Origin: Gammaproteobacteria bacterium
Lineage (GTDB): Bacteria > Aquificota > Aquificia > Aquificales > QOAS01
Length of the DNA stretch: 7,872 nucleotides
Direction: 5' to 3'
Assembly: GCA_003972855.1 (NCBI GenBank)
Contig: QOAS01000144.1
Span: 1 to 7,872 of the forward strand
How positions within the stretch are numbered: position 1 is the stretch's first letter; the number at the start of each line of letters is the position of its first letter. The notes beneath the pieces were generated by a model, which saw nothing but the letters and a program-made list of their open reading frames with translations, ran no database searches and had not been told where the DNA came from. A program made the translations under genes and the position numbers. This document shows, piece by piece, positions 6,323 to 7,872 of the stretch.

Positions 6323-7177
6323 ATGCAGAAAATAAGAGCTTTGGCGGACGCTATAAAACTTGAACACACGATTTTTGCCCTTCCCTTTGCCCTCGCCAGT
6401 TTATTGCTTTTGGTGGAAAAACTACCCTCCCCAAGGGAGTTTTTTCTAATAATTTTGGCTGTATTCTTCGCGAGAACCGCGGGGATGGCTTTTAATCGGT
6501 GGCTTGATTACGATATAGACAAAAAAAATCCCCGAACCCAAAATTGGGCTCACATAAAAGGGGAACTCCCTTTGGGGTGGTTGAAAATTCTCGCCCTCCT
6601 TTCGTCGTTGGCTTTTATAGGCGTTTCCTACCTTTTGGGGAAATTGGCATTCATTCTTTCACCGATAGTGGTTTTCCTCCTCTGGTTTTACCCCTTAGCC
6701 AAAAGGGTTACCTACTTTCCCCACTTCGTTTTGGGCATTGTTTACTTTCTCATTCCCATTGCGGTTGATGTCGCTTTAAACCAAAGGATTTCCCCTTTGG
6801 CGGTTGTTTTGGGTTTGGCTATGGCCACATGGGTGGCGGGTTTTGATATTCTCTACGCCCTGCAGGATTACGAATTTGACAAAACTCACGGGGTAAAATC
6901 TCTGCCCGTCAAGTTGGGAATAGAAAACTCCCTAAGGGTGGCAAGGTTTTTGCACTTTTTAACCTTTCTGTTTCTACTATTGGTCGGTTATCTGCACCCC
7001 AAAATGGGGGTTATATACTTTGCGGGACTTACCGCAATAGCGGGATTTTTGGTTTACGAACACAGCCTTATAAAACCCAATGACCTTTCCAAGATAAACA
7101 AAGCCTTCTTTACGGTAAACGGGTGGGTTAGCGTCGTTTACTTTCTTATAGTGCTTACCGATTACCTTACTTCTTAA
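6323..7177 (+). CDS. ubiA: UbiA-type aromatic polyprenyltransferase (quinone biosynthesis, MqnP/UbiA-like)
   Basis: Integral membrane enzyme that attaches a polyprenyl tail to an aromatic quinone precursor. From ATG 6323 it has 284 residues, typical for the family, with about eight hydrophobic segments. The start RALADAIKLEHTIFALPFAL is characteristic. Motif 1 is NRWLDYDID (58-66), with Asn58, Asp62 and Asp66 for the Mg-diphosphate, followed by NPRT. Motif 2 is DILYALQDYEFD (175-186). The part after NPRT (QNWAHIKGELPLG) differs from the usual NRxLPxG version. In a hydrogen-oxidising thermophile the substrate is more likely a menaquinone-type precursor (the MqnP branch of the futalosine pathway) than 4-hydroxybenzoate; this is inference, and no other quinone gene is nearby. 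No clear Shine-Dalgarno precedes the start. The next gene begins immediately after the stop. Confidence 0.93.
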   Translation: MQKIRALADAIKLEHTIFALPFALASLLLLVEKLPSPREFFLIILAVFFARTAGMAFNRWLDYDIDKKNPRTQNWAHIKGELPLGWLKILALLSSLAFIGVSYLLGKLAFILSPIVVFLLWFYPLAKRVTYFPHFVLGIVYFLIPIAVDVALNQRISPLAVVLGLAMATWVAGFDILYALQDYEFDKTHGVKSLPVKLGIENSLRVARFLHFLTFLFLLLVGYLHPKMGVIYFAGLTAIAGFLVYEHSLIKPNDLSKINKAFFTVNGWVSVVYFLIVLTDYLTS

Positions 7178-7872
7178 ATGCTGACTGTAGCCCTAATTCT
7201 TGTCCTCCCCTTTTTGGTTTTTTCAAACGGCGTAAAGGAAGCCTTATACAAAACCGTAGAGCGGTATTTACAAAGGGGAAACTACATAGGTGCTTTGGAA
7301 ATTCTCCACTTTTTGGGTGATTACAAAAACTCGCAAAGTCTTTACAAAAAAGTAGCCCAATTTTTTACGCCACCTCCCGCGGGGTTTTTTAAAGAAGAAC
7401 CCCTTATAAGGGTTAAAATCGCCCAAGGCTTTAAAACCGTAACCCTCACCTGCGGAGGGGTGGAAAAAAACTTTGAACCTTTGGAGGGAACGGAATTTAC
7501 ACTCAAAGAGGGATGCTTTATTAGGTTTGACCGAAAGGCGTCTATAAAACTTCCCCCAAATACCGAACTTAGGATTTTCCGCTACGGAGGACAACCTTTG
7601 GCGGTTGCCCTTTTGCCCCTTGAAACCTACCTAAAGGGGGTTTTGGTAGGAGAAGTCTACCTAAGGTGGCCACTGGAAGTTTTAAAGGCACAAGCGGTGG
7701 CATCAAGGACTTATGCCCTCTTTAACCTATACAAGGCAAGGAAAAAAAATCTTCCCTACGATGTGGACGCAACCACCGACTATCAAGTGTTTACAACTTT
7801 TGCCTTAGACCATCCAAAGGTCGTTAGGGCGGTGGAGGAAACCCGCGGTGAGGTTTTGACCTACAAAGGGGG
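7178..7872 (+). CDS. SpoIID/LytB-domain exported protein, partial at the right edge
   Basis: My translation from ATG 7178 gives 231 residues open to the window end. Residues 1-17 look like a short signal peptide (MLTVALILVLPFLVFSNG), so the product is probably periplasmic. Residues 18-75 are helical and tetratricopeptide-like in feel. Residues about 76-130 form a beta-rich lead-in with Cys92 and Cys113. From about 140 the SpoIID domain is clear: LETYLKGVLVGEV, WPLEVLKAQAVASRTYAL (164-181), YDVDATTDYQVF (194-205) and AVEETRGEVLTYKG. SpoIID proteins are lytic transglycosylases that cut denuded peptidoglycan glycan strands; Glu159 in GEV matches the residue essential in Bacillus SpoIID. Relatives outside spore formers act in cell-wall remodelling or division. 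ATG directly follows the TAA of the prenyltransferase gene, so the two are probably cotranscribed and translationally coupled. The C-terminal end is missing. Confidence 0.9.
   Translation, partial: MLTVALILVLPFLVFSNGVKEALYKTVERYLQRGNYIGALEILHFLGDYKNSQSLYKKVAQFFTPPPAGFFKEEPLIRVKIAQGFKTVTLTCGGVEKNFEPLEGTEFTLKEGCFIRFDRKASIKLPPNTELRIFRYGGQPLAVALLPLETYLKGVLVGEVYLRWPLEVLKAQAVASRTYALFNLYKARKKNLPYDVDATTDYQVFTTFALDHPKVVRAVEETRGEVLTYKG

Noticed and set aside
7373..7388. CCTCCCGCGGGG followed by six T, resembling an intrinsic terminator
   Set aside because: The GC part is a continuous palindrome, leaving only a 3-base stem once a loop is allowed, and it lies in the middle of the SpoIID-like reading frame.
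7268..7594. Minus-strand open frame of 108 codons
   Set aside because: It lies opposite the SpoIID-like gene, whose plus-strand translation has clear family motifs; the antisense product resembles nothing.

Overview
The window looks like part of a chemolithoautotrophic, thermophilic bacterial genome, most likely of the Aquificales. This is inferred from the proteins (rich in Lys and Glu), strongly purine-rich coding strands, tightly packed genes, and the pairing of a NiFe-hydrogenase maturation gene with housekeeping genes. No rRNA, tRNA or CRISPR array was seen, and no stretch over 100 bases outside the mobile element lacks a gene.

Layout: bases 1 to about 896 are the left part of an AT-rich IS607-family insertion element on the minus strand. 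It carries a serine-recombinase tnpA (234-836) and the first 82 codons of an overlapping tnpB that runs off the window. Directly beside it, on the plus strand, is a large signalling gene (897-2945). I read it as a globin-coupled sensor joined to a CZB-like helical domain, a degenerate GGDEF-like region and a C-terminal EAL phosphodiesterase domain with its catalytic residues intact. Next come tyrosyl-tRNA synthetase (2942-4126, minus), hydrogenase maturation factor HypE (4148-5146, plus), an FMN-dependent NPD/nitronate monooxygenase-family protein (5148-6248, minus), a UbiA-type membrane prenyltransferase (6323-7177, plus) and a SpoIID/LytB-family exported protein (7178 to the right edge, plus).

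The genes alternate in strand and are packed to the limit. The EAL gene and tyrS converge with 4 bp overlap, so their stop codons share one TTAA. hypE and the NPD gene converge with one base between them. tyrS and hypE diverge with 21 bp between start codons. The prenyltransferase and SpoIID-like genes touch (TAA directly followed by ATG). Several genes have no visible Shine-Dalgarno sequence and have TATAAT-like boxes placed so that the mRNA would be nearly leaderless. The clearest case is tnpA.

Functional links are loose. HypE (hydrogenase) and the UbiA-type enzyme (quinone synthesis) both fit a hydrogen-oxidising respiratory chain. The globin-EAL protein would connect a heme-bound gas signal, such as oxygen, to c-di-GMP breakdown. 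The most interesting observations are this globin-coupled phosphodiesterase with the insertion element against its 5' end, and the tnpA recombinase that has lost a conserved active-site arginine.
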